DNA of 42,162 nt from Caldifarciminota bacterium (GCA_027003075.1 JALWYV010000042.1:75146-117307), one strand, 5' to 3'. Shown: positions 23,406 through 31,160, numbered from the stretch's first letter. Notes: generated by a model from the letters alone, not told the origin. Numbers and translations are program-made.

Positions 23406-24695
23406 GTGAAACCTCTGAGCGTCAGGATGAAACCGAGGGCTATGGAGGAAGTGGTAGGGCAGGAACACCTGATAGGTGAAGGTAAACCCCTGAGGGTGAT
23501 GTACGAGAGGGGAAGGCTTTTTAGCATGCTCCTGTGGGGGCCTCCGGGCTGTGGAAAGACCACCCTGGCCCGCCTGATAGTAAGGAGGTCAGGCCTCCCC
23601 GTTGTGGAGCTGTCCGGGGTTGATGCCTCGGTGAAGGATCTGAGAAAGGCGACCACCGGTTATATGGGCAAACCCGTAGTGCTATTCCTTGACGAGATCC
23701 ATCGCCTTAACAGATCTCAACAGGCGGCTCTACTGAGGGACGTTGAGGAGGGAAGGGTCATACTCGTGGCCGCCACAACCGAGAACCCCTCCTTTGAGGT
23801 CATTTCGCCCCTTCTCTCCCGGATGGTCGTCTATCGCCTTGAACCCCTGAGGCTGGAACACCTGAGGGTACTTCTTGAGAGGGTGTTTTCGTCTCCCGAA
23901 GGGCTGCCGGGTTTTGACATGGACGAGGAGGCAAAGGAACTGGCCGTAGCCATGGCCGGAGGGGACGCCCGTGTCCTGTACAACCTCCTTGAGATAGCAT
24001 CAACCATGGCCGAGAACAGGGGAGAAAGGAGGATAACCGCCGAAGATATAAAGGTCGCCGGGGCGGGACGTACGAGGTACGACAAGGGGAGGGACGAACA
24101 TTACGACACCGTCAGCGCCTACGTAAAGGCCATAAGAGGCAGCGACCCCGACGCTGCTCTGGTCTATCTGGCGAAGATGCTTGAGGGAGGGGAGGACCCC
24201 ATCTTCATAGCCCGCAGGTTAGTGATTCACGCCGCGGAGGATATAGGCATGGCCGACCCCACGGCCTTACTCGTGGCCGTCGCCGCTTACCACGCTGTAC
24301 AGCTGGGGGGCCTTCCGGAGGGGGCGATACCCCTGGCCGAAGCAACGGTCTATCTGGCCGCCGCTCCCAAGAGCAACAGCGTTTACAGGGCGTTAAAGAG
24401 GGCAAGGGAAGTTGTAAAAAAACATCCAACCCTCACGGTTCCCCTCCATCTTAGGAACCCGGCTACCCGCCTTATGGAGGAGATGGGGTACGGCAGAGGG
24501 TACCGGTATCCCCACGATTACCCCGGCAACTTCGTCCTTCAGGACTACCTTCCGAAAGAACTGAGGAACGTACGGATATACGTTCCGGGTAATGAGGGGT
24601 ACGAAAGGCGGGTGAGGGAGAGGCTCAGGAGGTGGTGGAGGAACTTCAAGGGGCACTATAAGGGAGACGATCACGAGAATAAACCCTCAAATTAA
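23406..24695 (+). CDS. rarA: Replication-associated recombination AAA+ ATPase RarA/MgsA
   Basis: RarA is a clamp-loader-like AAA+ protein that acts at stalled replication forks. The 429 residues show Walker A GPPGCGKTT (45-53), Walker B VLFLDEIH (92-99), sensor 1 AATTENPSFE, the arginine finger region SPLLSRM, and the C-terminal MgsA tetramerisation domain (DPDAALVYLAKMLEGGEDPIFIARRL is partly quoted by its core AKMLEGGEDP). It starts at GTG and is probably leaderless. It is monocistronic between a divergent operon and a separately promoted membrane gene. Confidence 0.95.
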   Translation: MKPLSVRMKPRAMEEVVGQEHLIGEGKPLRVMYERGRLFSMLLWGPPGCGKTTLARLIVRRSGLPVVELSGVDASVKDLRKATTGYMGKPVVLFLDEIHRLNRSQQAALLRDVEEGRVILVAATTENPSFEVISPLLSRMVVYRLEPLRLEHLRVLLERVFSSPEGLPGFDMDEEAKELAVAMAGGDARVLYNLLEIASTMAENRGERRITAEDIKVAGAGRTRYDKGRDEHYDTVSAYVKAIRGSDPDAALVYLAKMLEGGEDPIFIARRLVIHAAEDIGMADPTALLVAVAAYHAVQLGGLPEGAIPLAEATVYLAAAPKSNSVYRALKRAREVVKKHPTLTVPLHLRNPATRLMEEMGYGRGYRYPHDYPGNFVLQDYLPKELRNVRIYVPGNEGYERRVRERLRRWWRNFKGHYKGDDHENKPSN

Positions 24696-24740
24696 CCCGT
24701 TTACCCTTCGCAACAACCGTTCCCACTATCGCATACGCAT

Positions 24741-24785
24741 CTGTACTCCAGACAGGTATATAATATCAACCTGTCTGCACTACAG
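24741..24785. promoter_or_regulatory. Extended inverted repeat (operator) over the promoter of the membrane/HTH pair
   Basis: Arms CAGACAGGT (24749-24757) and ACCTGTCTG (24769-24777) are perfect, and the symmetry extends to CTGTA (24741-24745) and TACAG (24781-24785). Overall 15 of 17 arm positions match, with an 11-bp spacer that contains the -10. This is the expected layout of a repressor site. The HTH protein at 25384-25698 is the likely binder. Confidence 0.8.
24759..24764 (+). promoter_or_regulatory. -10 element of the membrane/HTH operon
   Basis: TATAAT in the centre of the inverted repeat. The predicted start near 24771 gives a leader of about 30 nt that carries a Shine-Dalgarno (AGGAGGG, 24790-24796). 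This unit is clearly leadered, unlike most here. Confidence 0.75.
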
Positions 24786-24800
24786 ACAAAGGAGGGAAAC

Positions 24801-25394
24801 ATGAAAGACAGGATAAACGGGATACGAAAGGAGGCAAGGGCCAGCTGGTGGGAGGACGGAATAACCGAGATCGTGGCGGGTCTCGGCGTCCTCGTCATAG
24901 GTTCCGTTGGCATCTCAGGATACGCCCTTGAGGGCAGGGTTCCGCCATGGTCCTACGCCGTCTTCATCCTCCTGATGGTCGCCCTGGCCTTCGGTATAAG
25001 GTGGGTGGTCCTATGGGCAAAGGAGAGGTGGGTATGGCCGCATACGGGCTACTCCGTGGTTAAGGGGAGGGGCGGGAAATACCTGATCCCCTTCTACCTG
25101 ATCGTCTTTGCCCTTCTCGCTCTCGCTTTCCTCTTCCCGTCCTACACCCCGATAGTGGGAGGGACGGTAGGAGCCGTAATTCTGGTATCCCTCGCCCTCT
25201 ACAACGGCCTACGGCGGTTCTACGCCCTCGCCCTTCTCTCCTTCGTCCTCGGCATACTGCTTTACTCCGTGGGTATACGGGACGATAGGGCGACCTTCCT
25301 CATCCTGATCGGTGTCGGATCCGTCATGTTCTTCCTTGGCGTCCTGCGCTTTGCGAGGTTCAAAAGGGAGGTAAGTTCAGCTCATGAGGGATAA
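24801..25394 (+). CDS. Polytopic membrane protein paired with an HTH regulator
   Basis: A 197-residue protein with a short amphipathic N-terminus containing ASWWEDGITEIVAGLG and about six hydrophobic segments arranged in pairs. I cannot name its function; proteins with a similar WWEDG start are known next to winged-helix regulators. It has a canonical SD (AGGAGGG, 4 nt before ATG) and an operator over its promoter, so expression is probably induced by a signal. Its stop overlaps the regulator start by 11 nt. Confidence 0.7.
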   Translation: MKDRINGIRKEARASWWEDGITEIVAGLGVLVIGSVGISGYALEGRVPPWSYAVFILLMVALAFGIRWVVLWAKERWVWPHTGYSVVKGRGGKYLIPFYLIVFALLALAFLFPSYTPIVGGTVGAVILVSLALYNGLRRFYALALLSFVLGILLYSVGIRDDRATFLILIGVGSVMFFLGVLRFARFKREVSSAHEG

Positions 25395-25698
25395 TCTCTA
25401 CAGTAAACTCTCCTCCCTTGATAGGACCATAAACGAGCCTGCACGTCTCTCCATAATGGCAGCCCTCTACGACCTCAAGGAGGCGGACTTCGTTTTCCTC
25501 CAGAGGCTGACGGGTCTGACCCGCGGGAACCTGTCCGCCCACATCTACAAACTCGCCGATAAGGGTTATATAGCCGTAGAAAAGAGGTTCGTCGGGAAGA
25601 AACCCGTAACCGTGTGCCGCCTGACACCTGAGGGTGAGAGGGCCTTCAGGGAGTACGTGAGGGTCCTTGAGGATCTGGTCAAGGGTAAGGGGGATTAG
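25384..25698 (+). CDS. Winged-helix transcriptional regulator (MarR/HTH_34 type)
   Basis: A 104-residue DNA-binding protein. The wHTH runs from about residue 15 to 85: LSIMAALYDLKEADFVFLQR, then the recognition helix LTRGNLSAHIYKLADKGYI, then the wing KRFVGKKPVTVCRLTPEG. It matches the winged-helix DNA-binding family found beside small membrane proteins. It likely represses its own operon through the inverted repeat at 24741-24785. No ligand-binding domain or Cys cluster is present, so the inducer is unknown. Its stop interlocks with the convergent epimerase stop (TTAG). Confidence 0.85.
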   Translation: MRDNLYSKLSSLDRTINEPARLSIMAALYDLKEADFVFLQRLTGLTRGNLSAHIYKLADKGYIAVEKRFVGKKPVTVCRLTPEGERAFREYVRVLEDLVKGKGD

Positions 25699-26681
25699 AT
25701 ATCGGGCATGGAGGGGAATATACGCCTTATCCTCTCCCAGTTATCCATCATCCACCGGGCGGTCCTCTTTACCCCCTCCTCAAGAGAGGTGGTGGGTTGC
25801 CAGCCGATCGCTCCGGCTATCTTGCTCACGTCCGCCTTCGTTACGGGGAGGTCCGCCCTGTTGAAGTCGTACCTCTTCAGGTTGACCTTCCTTCCCGTGT
25901 ACTCCTCAACGAGGGATATAAGGTAGGTTAAGGGGTGGTCCTCCCCGTTGCCGACGTTAAAGAGGTCGTACCCTTCAACCTTCTGGAAGGTGAGGTACGT
26001 GGCCTCCGCCACGTCGTCTATGTACGTAAAACTCCTCCTCTGGGTACCGTCCCCGTAGAGGGGGAACTCCTCACCCGATAGGGCTGAGTATATCAGCTTG
26101 AATACGCTCATATCCGGCCTTCCGGCCGGGCCGTAAACTGTGAAGTAGCGGAGTACGTAGGCCTCTATCCCGTAAAGGTGATGGTAGGTATATAGAAGGT
26201 TCTCGGCGGCCTTCTTACTTACGGCGTAAGGAGATATGGGCCTGTCCGTTTTCATGTTCTCACGGAAGGGGGGGGTGTGGCCAGCGTAGATGGAGGAAGT
26301 GGACGCCATGAGGATCTTCTTCACTCCCGCTTTCCTCATACCCTCTAAGATGCGGAGGGTTCCTATGGTGTTGGCCCTGAAGTAGGCTTCCGGGTCCCTT
26401 ATACTGGCCCTTACTCCGGCCTTCGCCCCTATGTGGAGGATACCCTCCAGGTCCGGAGTTATCACCCTCTCAACGTCCTCCTGCCTTGTAAAATCCCCCT
26501 CGTAAAAGGTGAAGGAGGGGTACCCGTTCAACCTTTCAAGGCGCAACAGCTTGTACTCCTTCGGATAGTACGGATCAAGGTTGTCCATACCTACGACCCC
26601 GTACCCCCGTCTGAGGAACTCCTCCGCAACCCTGCTTCCTATGAACCCTGCCACACCGGTAATAAGAACCCTTCGGGACAT
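25695..26681 (-). CDS. NAD-dependent sugar-nucleotide epimerase (UDP-glucuronate 4-epimerase-like)
   Basis: A 328-residue extended SDR enzyme. The NAD site is ITGVAGFIG (7-15), the catalytic residues are Ser128-130 region, Tyr152 and Lys156 (PYAVSKKAAE), and the substrate part has FTVYGPAGRPDM and SFTYIDDVAEA. The sequence RYFTVYGPAGRPDM resembles UDP-glucuronate 4-epimerases, but UDP-glucose epimerase activity is possible. The start is set by TACAAT 9 nt upstream on the minus strand. It probably serves envelope polysaccharide synthesis with the WbaP-type and nucleotidyltransferase genes elsewhere in the window. Confidence 0.9.
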   Translation of the reverse strand: MSRRVLITGVAGFIGSRVAEEFLRRGYGVVGMDNLDPYYPKEYKLLRLERLNGYPSFTFYEGDFTRQEDVERVITPDLEGILHIGAKAGVRASIRDPEAYFRANTIGTLRILEGMRKAGVKKILMASTSSIYAGHTPPFRENMKTDRPISPYAVSKKAAENLLYTYHHLYGIEAYVLRYFTVYGPAGRPDMSVFKLIYSALSGEEFPLYGDGTQRRSFTYIDDVAEATYLTFQKVEGYDLFNVGNGEDHPLTYLISLVEEYTGRKVNLKRYDFNRADLPVTKADVSKIAGAIGWQPTTSLEEGVKRTARWMMDNWERIRRIFPSMPDI

Positions 26682-26690
26682 AAAGACGGG

Positions 26691-26696
26691 ATTGTA
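26691..26696 (-). promoter_or_regulatory. -10 element of the epimerase gene
   Basis: TACAAT on the minus strand, 9 nt before the ATG at 26681. It lies just outside the stop of the preceding small membrane gene. Confidence 0.6.
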
Positions 26697-26703
26697 CGGG
26701 GGA

Positions 26704-27000
26704 CTACAACCTGAGCTTATCCGCCCATACCCCTACGAACGGCAGGGGTTCAACCGATCCCCTCATGGCCTGGACAATGCCGAAGAGGGTCAGGTACAGG
26801 AGAAGGACCAGACCGAGGGGAGCGAGGACCGCCCAGCCCACAACGGGAACGAACCTCCACACGAAGAGCCACACCAACCACAGGGAGGAGAGTACGAAAC
26901 CCTGCCTTATGTGGAAGATTACGAAGTTGTCCTTGGGTAGAAAGAGGACGACGATAAAAAAGAAGGGCAGGTAGGATAGGGCGGCCAGAACCCTGCTCAA
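26704..27000 (-). CDS. DUF4870/Tic20-like small membrane protein
   Basis: A 98-residue protein with three membrane helices. The motifs SYLPFFFIVVLFLPKDNFVIF, FHIRQGFVLSS and the central VVGWAVLAPLG fit the DUF4870/Tic20-like family, whose role is unknown. It begins with TTG overlapping the gatC stop (TTGA), so it is translated together with gatC from the tRNA-Gln transcript. Confidence 0.75.
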   Translation of the reverse strand: MSRVLAALSYLPFFFIVVLFLPKDNFVIFHIRQGFVLSSLWLVWLFVWRFVPVVGWAVLAPLGLVLLLYLTLFGIVQAMRGSVEPLPFVGVWADKLRL

Positions 27001-27254
27001 GTCTTCCTGCCTATAGGGGATAGGAACCGTACGTATCGGCCTTCGGTGTCGGGAGCGAGTGAGTATATCTCCGGGAAGGTCTCCCCCGGCTCGTCCTCCC
27101 TCAGGCGCGTGTACCCCTCGTGGACGGAGAAGAGAGGTTCAACGTCCGGTACCTCACCGAGGGCGTTTATAAACACGAGGATCCTCTCAAAGTCTTTCTG
27201 CAGATCTTCGTCCGCCTCAAGGCGTGCCAGTTCCCCTACCTTCTTTACGTCCAA
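26997..27254 (-). CDS. gatC: Glu-tRNA(Gln)/Asp-tRNA(Asn) amidotransferase subunit C
   Basis: GatC is the small subunit that clamps GatA to GatB. The 85-residue product has the family pattern VKKVGELARLEADED, a central FERILVFINALGEVPDVEP and LREDEPGET. The frame is open upstream to an ATG at 27293, but that part is the tRNA-Gln sequence itself. TTG 27254 is the first base after the tRNA discriminator nucleotide and gives an N-terminus only a few residues shorter than usual. No SD is possible in front of it. It is cotranscribed with the tRNA and with the DUF4870-like gene. Confidence 0.9.
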   Translation of the reverse strand: MDVKKVGELARLEADEDLQKDFERILVFINALGEVPDVEPLFSVHEGYTRLREDEPGETFPEIYSLAPDTEGRYVRFLSPIGRKT

Positions 27255-27326
27255 CTGGGGCGGGAGGACTCGAACCTCCACTACCAGATCCAAAGTCTGG
27301 CGTGCTACCGATTACACCACGCCCCA
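27255..27326 (-). tRNA. tRNA-Gln (anticodon UUG)
   Basis: A full cloverleaf on the minus strand: acceptor stem TGGGGCG/CGCCCCA, D-arm, anticodon stem CCAGA/TCTGG with loop CTTTGGA (anticodon TTG), T-arm GGAGG TTCGAGT CCTCC, discriminator G. CCA is not encoded. The promoter TATAAT lies 9 nt upstream. The next base downstream is the first base of the gatC start codon. Confidence 0.96.
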
Positions 27327-27335
27327 AAGGTTAAA

Positions 27336-27341
27336 ATTATA
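27336..27341 (-). promoter_or_regulatory. -10 element of the tRNA-Gln-gatC unit
   Basis: TATAAT (preceded by GGGG) on the minus strand, 9 nt before the mature tRNA 5' end, so little or no 5' trailer would need removal. Confidence 0.75.
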
Positions 27342-27356
27342 CCCCCGTTATACGGT

Positions 27357-28670
27357 TCACCGCAGTACAACCACCCTGCTTCCACCCCTCCACTTTACGA
27401 AGTACACGCCGGGTTTGCCTTTCCACGTTCCACTTCCCCTTATCTCGCCGACGAGACGGCCGGAGGGGTCGTATATCCGGACGTCGCTTCTGCTCTCTAT
27501 TTCCCCGCCTCTAACTATAAGGGAAATGGGATCCGTTTCTCTCTGCTCCTCAACGGCGAGGCCGGAGCGATCAAGTATGAAGCCCTGAAAATAACCCGTG
27601 GCTGAGTTGTAGCCATAGCCCACGATGAACCTTCCGTTGGGGGACATACCGTACGCCTCAATGAGAACGGAGGAACCGAGGATAGAGGAGTATACCTCGT
27701 TCAGGTCCCTCATGCCGCTGTCCGGTGTCCATACGAAGGCGGCGTAGCCAAAACCTACGGGCAGTTTAAAGGATGGACGATAGAACCGGTCGGGTTTCGG
27801 CTTCGCCCTCATTTTCCCACTGTACGTAGGAAGGGCCGATATCCCCACCACCATATCACCGCTGTCGGATATACTATTAGCAATCGCCTCATCTCCTCCG
27901 AGGGTACCGAGGTCCATCACACTACCGTCAGCGTGCCAGAGAACAGCACGCATAGAACCGGTGGAGTCTTCGGATCTTCCAACTAAGACGGAGCCGTCGT
28001 AGGAGACGTCTGATACTATGTTGAAATTTCCTCCCATCTGTGTTAGTGGTGTTAGGGTACCGCTGTCCGGTACCCACCTGTAATCAAGGTCAGCCGTGTC
28101 GTTCCAGACGTCCACACCTACGACCATGCCGTTGCCCGATACGACGTTGGCGGACGTTGTGAATCCCGGAAGGTGCAAGGTGTCCATCATAACGCCGTTT
28201 ATCATCCTCCAAGAGAACCACGTGGATGTGGTTGTATCAAGGGTTGAACCTACGATTATACTGTCCCCAACAGCGCTGCAGGAGAAGCTGTTCGGTGGTA
28301 TCTCGGGTATCACGACGGCTCCGCTGTCCCTCGTCCATTTGAAGACGTAGTACTTCCCGTCCGATGAGTCGGCGTATCCGAGGGCGAACCTACCTTCGGG
28401 GTCCACGTAGCACACTATACCTTCATTTACGGCGAAGCCGGGTCGGGTCAGGGAGACCATACCCAGGTCCGGCGTCCATATGAACGGGAGATAGGTCGTA
28501 TAACCAGAAGCGTACCAGTACCGGCCACCGGCGAGGCTACCATCGTTGGATATTGCTGTCACATCGTTCGTATCCATACCGGGGGAGGATAGCCATACTA
28601 TACTCTGCGCGTACGCGGGAAACACCCAAAACAATGATATAAGTGATATAAGCGCTAAAAATATCCTCAT
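27357..28670 (-). CDS. Secreted HAF-repeat protein with type IX-like C-terminal sorting domain
   Basis: A 437-residue secreted protein. The signal peptide covers about 1-21 (FPAYA). The body has repeated units such as AFVWTPDSGMRDL, DVSYDGSVLVGRS and MSPNGRFIVGYG, the HAF/beta-propeller pattern of extracellular proteins. The last 65 residues (VRIYDPSGRLVGEI, PGVYFVKWRGG, VVVLR) look like a type A T9SS sorting domain. Function is unknown. ATG 28670 lies 10 nt after TATAAT. Two Lys/Arg-rich segments in the middle (MRAKPKPDRFYR) interrupt the repeats. Confidence 0.8.
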   Translation of the reverse strand: MRIFLALISLISLFWVFPAYAQSIVWLSSPGMDTNDVTAISNDGSLAGGRYWYASGYTTYLPFIWTPDLGMVSLTRPGFAVNEGIVCYVDPEGRFALGYADSSDGKYYVFKWTRDSGAVVIPEIPPNSFSCSAVGDSIIVGSTLDTTTSTWFSWRMINGVMMDTLHLPGFTTSANVVSGNGMVVGVDVWNDTADLDYRWVPDSGTLTPLTQMGGNFNIVSDVSYDGSVLVGRSEDSTGSMRAVLWHADGSVMDLGTLGGDEAIANSISDSGDMVVGISALPTYSGKMRAKPKPDRFYRPSFKLPVGFGYAAFVWTPDSGMRDLNEVYSSILGSSVLIEAYGMSPNGRFIVGYGYNSATGYFQGFILDRSGLAVEEQRETDPISLIVRGGEIESRSDVRIYDPSGRLVGEIRGSGTWKGKPGVYFVKWRGGSRVVVLR

Positions 28671-28680
28671 GCCAAAGGGT

Positions 28681-28686
28681 ATTATA
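28681..28686 (-). promoter_or_regulatory. -10 element of the HAF-repeat gene
   Basis: TATAAT on the minus strand, 10 nt before the ATG at 28670 and 7 nt beyond the tig stop codon. Confidence 0.65.
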
Positions 28687-28692
28687 TCCCCG

Positions 28693-29865
28693 TTATACGA
28701 ACTCCGGTTCTATCTGAACCGCCTGCTTCAAATAATCGTAGGCCTTCCTTATGAGGTAGCGGCTCCGCAGTTCGTCGTACTTACCCCTCTTCTTAGCCTC
28801 CTCAAGGAACTTTTCGGGGTCAGCCTTACCCTCGTCCTTGAGGTACTGGATTATCTCCTCGTCCGTTATGTCAAGCTCCTTCTCCTCTATGAGTTTGAGG
28901 ATTATCAGGTCCCGCGCCACTATAAAGGCGGCGTTCTGAAGGGCGGCCTCCTCTACCTCCTCCGGAGGGACCTGCTGGGCTATCTGGGGTCTTATGTCCT
29001 TATAGACCTGATAAACGAGCGAAGGGGGAGGATCAAAGGGGGACAGACGCAATATCTCCTGAATTATGGCGTTCTCCAGTTCAAACTCGGCGACCTTCTG
29101 GGCCTCCTCAACCAGCTGCTCCTTTATCTTCTCCCTCATCTCCTGAGGAGAGGTGTATCCGAGGAGTTCGGCGACCTCCTCGTCCGACGGGTACTGAACC
29201 TCAAACACCTTCTTTATGACGTAAACCTCCTCCTCACCCTCCTCCTCGCCGGGGAGAACGACCTCGTCCCCCACCTTCTTTCCGAGAATGGCGTTGTAGA
29301 GGTCCTCGTCCAGTTCGTCCGCCCTCACGTATATACGGGCGCGCTTCCTCTCCCCTTCCTTACCGTCCTTCCGCGTAAAGAACTCCGCCAGGACCACGTC
29401 CCCCTCTCTGACCTCCCTGTCAACCGACTGGAGGGTGGCGTTCTCCTCTTTGAACTCCTGTATCTTCTCCTCAACGTCGGCGTCCGTTATCTGTTTTATC
29501 CTCTTTTTGACCCTTATCTGGGAGAGATCCGGAAGGACGATCTCCGGATAGATCTCAAACTCAACCGTGAACTCGTAGGCGTCCTCGCCCTCGCTCTGGG
29601 CTTTGACCCTCGGGGAAGATATGAGCCTCCATCCCCTCTCCTCTACGAGTTTCTTTATCTCCTCGTTCAGGGCGTCAATAACGGCCTCCTCCCGTACCTC
29701 TTTGGCGAACCTCTGCTTAACTACGGATACTGGGACCTTTCCGGGACGGAATCCGGGTAACTTTACCTTACGGGCGAGCCTCCGGGCAGCCCTGTCCACG
29801 TACTCCTCTATGGTTTCCTTGGGTATGACTACCTTTTCCTCTTTCAGGGACTTCCTCTCATCCAT
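28693..29865 (-). CDS. tig: Trigger factor
   Basis: Trigger factor is the ribosome-bound chaperone and prolyl isomerase. The 390 residues hold the ribosome-docking GFRPGK at 38-43, a PPIase-like domain (about 148-235, VREGDVVLAEF) and a helical C-terminal chaperone region. The N-terminal ribosome-binding domain is some 10-15 residues shorter than in E. coli. ATG 29865 is 8 nt after TAGAAT on the minus strand. It is divergent from the DUF4230 gene. Confidence 0.93.
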   Translation of the reverse strand: MDERKSLKEEKVVIPKETIEEYVDRAARRLARKVKLPGFRPGKVPVSVVKQRFAKEVREEAVIDALNEEIKKLVEERGWRLISSPRVKAQSEGEDAYEFTVEFEIYPEIVLPDLSQIRVKKRIKQITDADVEEKIQEFKEENATLQSVDREVREGDVVLAEFFTRKDGKEGERKRARIYVRADELDEDLYNAILGKKVGDEVVLPGEEEGEEEVYVIKKVFEVQYPSDEEVAELLGYTSPQEMREKIKEQLVEEAQKVAEFELENAIIQEILRLSPFDPPPSLVYQVYKDIRPQIAQQVPPEEVEEAALQNAAFIVARDLIILKLIEEKELDITDEEIIQYLKDEGKADPEKFLEEAKKRGKYDELRSRYLIRKAYDYLKQAVQIEPEFV

Positions 29866-29873
29866 AAGCGGCT

Positions 29874-29879
29874 ATTCTA
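29874..29879 (-). promoter_or_regulatory. -10 element of tig
   Basis: TAGAAT on the minus strand, 8 nt before the tig ATG. The sequence from -10 to start is nearly the same as that of rplE. Confidence 0.7.
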
Positions 29880-29907
29880 CTGTAGAAATCTAACCTTAAC
29901 CCGCCGT

Positions 29908-29913
29908 TAAAAT
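29908..29913 (+). promoter_or_regulatory. -10 element of the DUF4230 gene
   Basis: TAAAAT, 8 nt before ATG 29922. It is separated from the divergent tig -10 by 28 bp. Confidence 0.6.
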
Positions 29914-29921
29914 ACACCTAC

Positions 29922-30572
29922 ATGCTCCGTAAGTTCTGCATATTTCTTGTGGTATGGGCGATGCTGTGGACGCTTGTAGGCTCCCTCTATATAGGAAGGG
30001 TCGGCGTTTCCGCCCTGTTCAGAGATAAGAAATACACCTTTACCCTTACGAAGGAAGGCTTAACGAGCTCCATCCGTGAGGTGGCCAAACTCGTAGTCTT
30101 AGAGGTTCAGAGAGAGTACGAAGTTCAGGATACCGTCTCACCCATTTTTAAGGGGCCGCTTATGGTGGGCGGCCGTAAAACCGTCTTAAAGTTCGTCGTC
30201 ACCTTCCGCCTGGCCTTTGACGTGTCCAGAATAAGGCCTCAGGACGTGTCCTTAAGCTCATCGGGGGACACCTTAGAGGTTGAGGTAGTACTTCCCGAGC
30301 CTGAGGTCATGGTGTCGGTGGATCGGTGGTGGGTGGTATCGGAAGAGGTGGGTATATTCGGTACACCTATGAGATCCTACGAGGCCTCCCCTATATTTGA
30401 CTACATCCGTAAAGTGGCCCGGACCCGCATGAAGGAGGAGATGTCCGGGTGGTATTCTGAGTTGAGGAGGCGGATGGAGAAGGTCATGGGAAGGCTCCTC
30501 ACGTCCCTCCTCGGGAAACCGGTACGGTTCAAGGTTAAGGGGTTCAGAGTCATCCCACAGGAGGGTAAGTAG
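29922..30572 (+). CDS. DUF4230 domain membrane-anchored protein
   Basis: A 216-residue protein with one N-terminal membrane helix (about 5-25) and an extracytoplasmic DUF4230-like domain: repeated beta segments around KFVVTFRLAFDVSRI and LEVEVVLPEPEVMVSV, then a charged amphipathic helix near the C-terminus. Function of the family is unknown. It is monocistronic, with its own leaderless promoter, and is followed at 36 nt by rplE. Confidence 0.7.
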   Translation: MLRKFCIFLVVWAMLWTLVGSLYIGRVGVSALFRDKKYTFTLTKEGLTSSIREVAKLVVLEVQREYEVQDTVSPIFKGPLMVGGRKTVLKFVVTFRLAFDVSRIRPQDVSLSSSGDTLEVEVVLPEPEVMVSVDRWWVVSEEVGIFGTPMRSYEASPIFDYIRKVARTRMKEEMSGWYSELRRRMEKVMGRLLTSLLGKPVRFKVKGFRVIPQEGK

Positions 30573-30594
30573 CCATAAGTGAACTGTCCTGCCG

Positions 30595-30600
30595 TAGAAT
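30595..30600 (+). promoter_or_regulatory. -10 element of rplE
   Basis: TAGAAT, 8 nt before ATG 30609. It shows that rplE is expressed on its own. Confidence 0.7.
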
Positions 30601-30608
30601 AGCCGGCT

Positions 30609-31148
30609 ATGGCCCTTTACGAGAGGTATAAGAAGGAGATAAGACCCAAACTGGCGAAGGAGTTGAACCTTAACATAATGGAGGTACCCCGCATAGAGAA
30701 GGTGGTGGTTCACGTAGGATGGGGAAGGGAGGCCCTTGAGGATCCCAAGTCCCTTGAGGTAGTGGCTCAGGAACTCGCTATGATTACAGGGCAGAAACCT
30801 GTAATTACGAGGGCGAGAAAGCACGTGGCCCAGTTCAAACTCAGGAAGGGAACGCCCATAGGCGTAAAGGTTACCCTGAGAGGAAAGAGGGCGTACGACT
30901 TCCTTGAGAGGCTCATAAACTTCGCCCTTCCCCGTGTGAGGGACTTCAGGGGACTCCCGAAGGACAGGTTTGACGGTAGAGGGAGCTACAACTTCGGCCT
31001 TGAGGAGCATACGGCTTTCCCCGAGGTTGACATAGACAAGGTCCAGCGGGTGTTCGGAATGGATATAAACATAGTCACCAGCGCCGACAACGACGAGCTC
31101 GCCTACAGGCTCCTTGAGGCTCTCGGCTTCCCGTTTGAGAGGGATTAA
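30609..31148 (+). CDS. rplE: 50S ribosomal protein L5, isolated from the spc operon
   Basis: L5 binds 5S rRNA in the central protuberance of the large subunit. The 179-residue product matches the family throughout: MALYERYKKEIRPKLAKELN, the segment AMITGQKPVITRARKHVA, GVKVTLRGKRAYDFLERL, and LPRVRDFRGL. In most bacteria rplE lies between rplX and rpsN/rpsZ in the spc operon; here it has its own promoter and unrelated neighbours (DUF4230 and an M16-like lipoprotein). Whether a second copy exists in the ribosomal cluster cannot be seen. Confidence 0.96.
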   Translation: MALYERYKKEIRPKLAKELNLNIMEVPRIEKVVVHVGWGREALEDPKSLEVVAQELAMITGQKPVITRARKHVAQFKLRKGTPIGVKVTLRGKRAYDFLERLINFALPRVRDFRGLPKDRFDGRGSYNFGLEEHTAFPEVDIDKVQRVFGMDINIVTSADNDELAYRLLEALGFPFERD

Positions 31149-31154
31149 CATCCG

Positions 31155-31160
31155 TAGAAT
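31155..31160 (+). promoter_or_regulatory. -10 element of the M16-like gene
   Basis: TAGAAT, 8 nt before ATG 31169 and 7 nt after the rplE stop. Confidence 0.65.

Noticed and set aside
27254-27293. Longer gatC start at the ATG 27293
   Set aside because: Those 13 codons are the anticodon and T-arm of tRNA-Gln and give no GatC-like residues.
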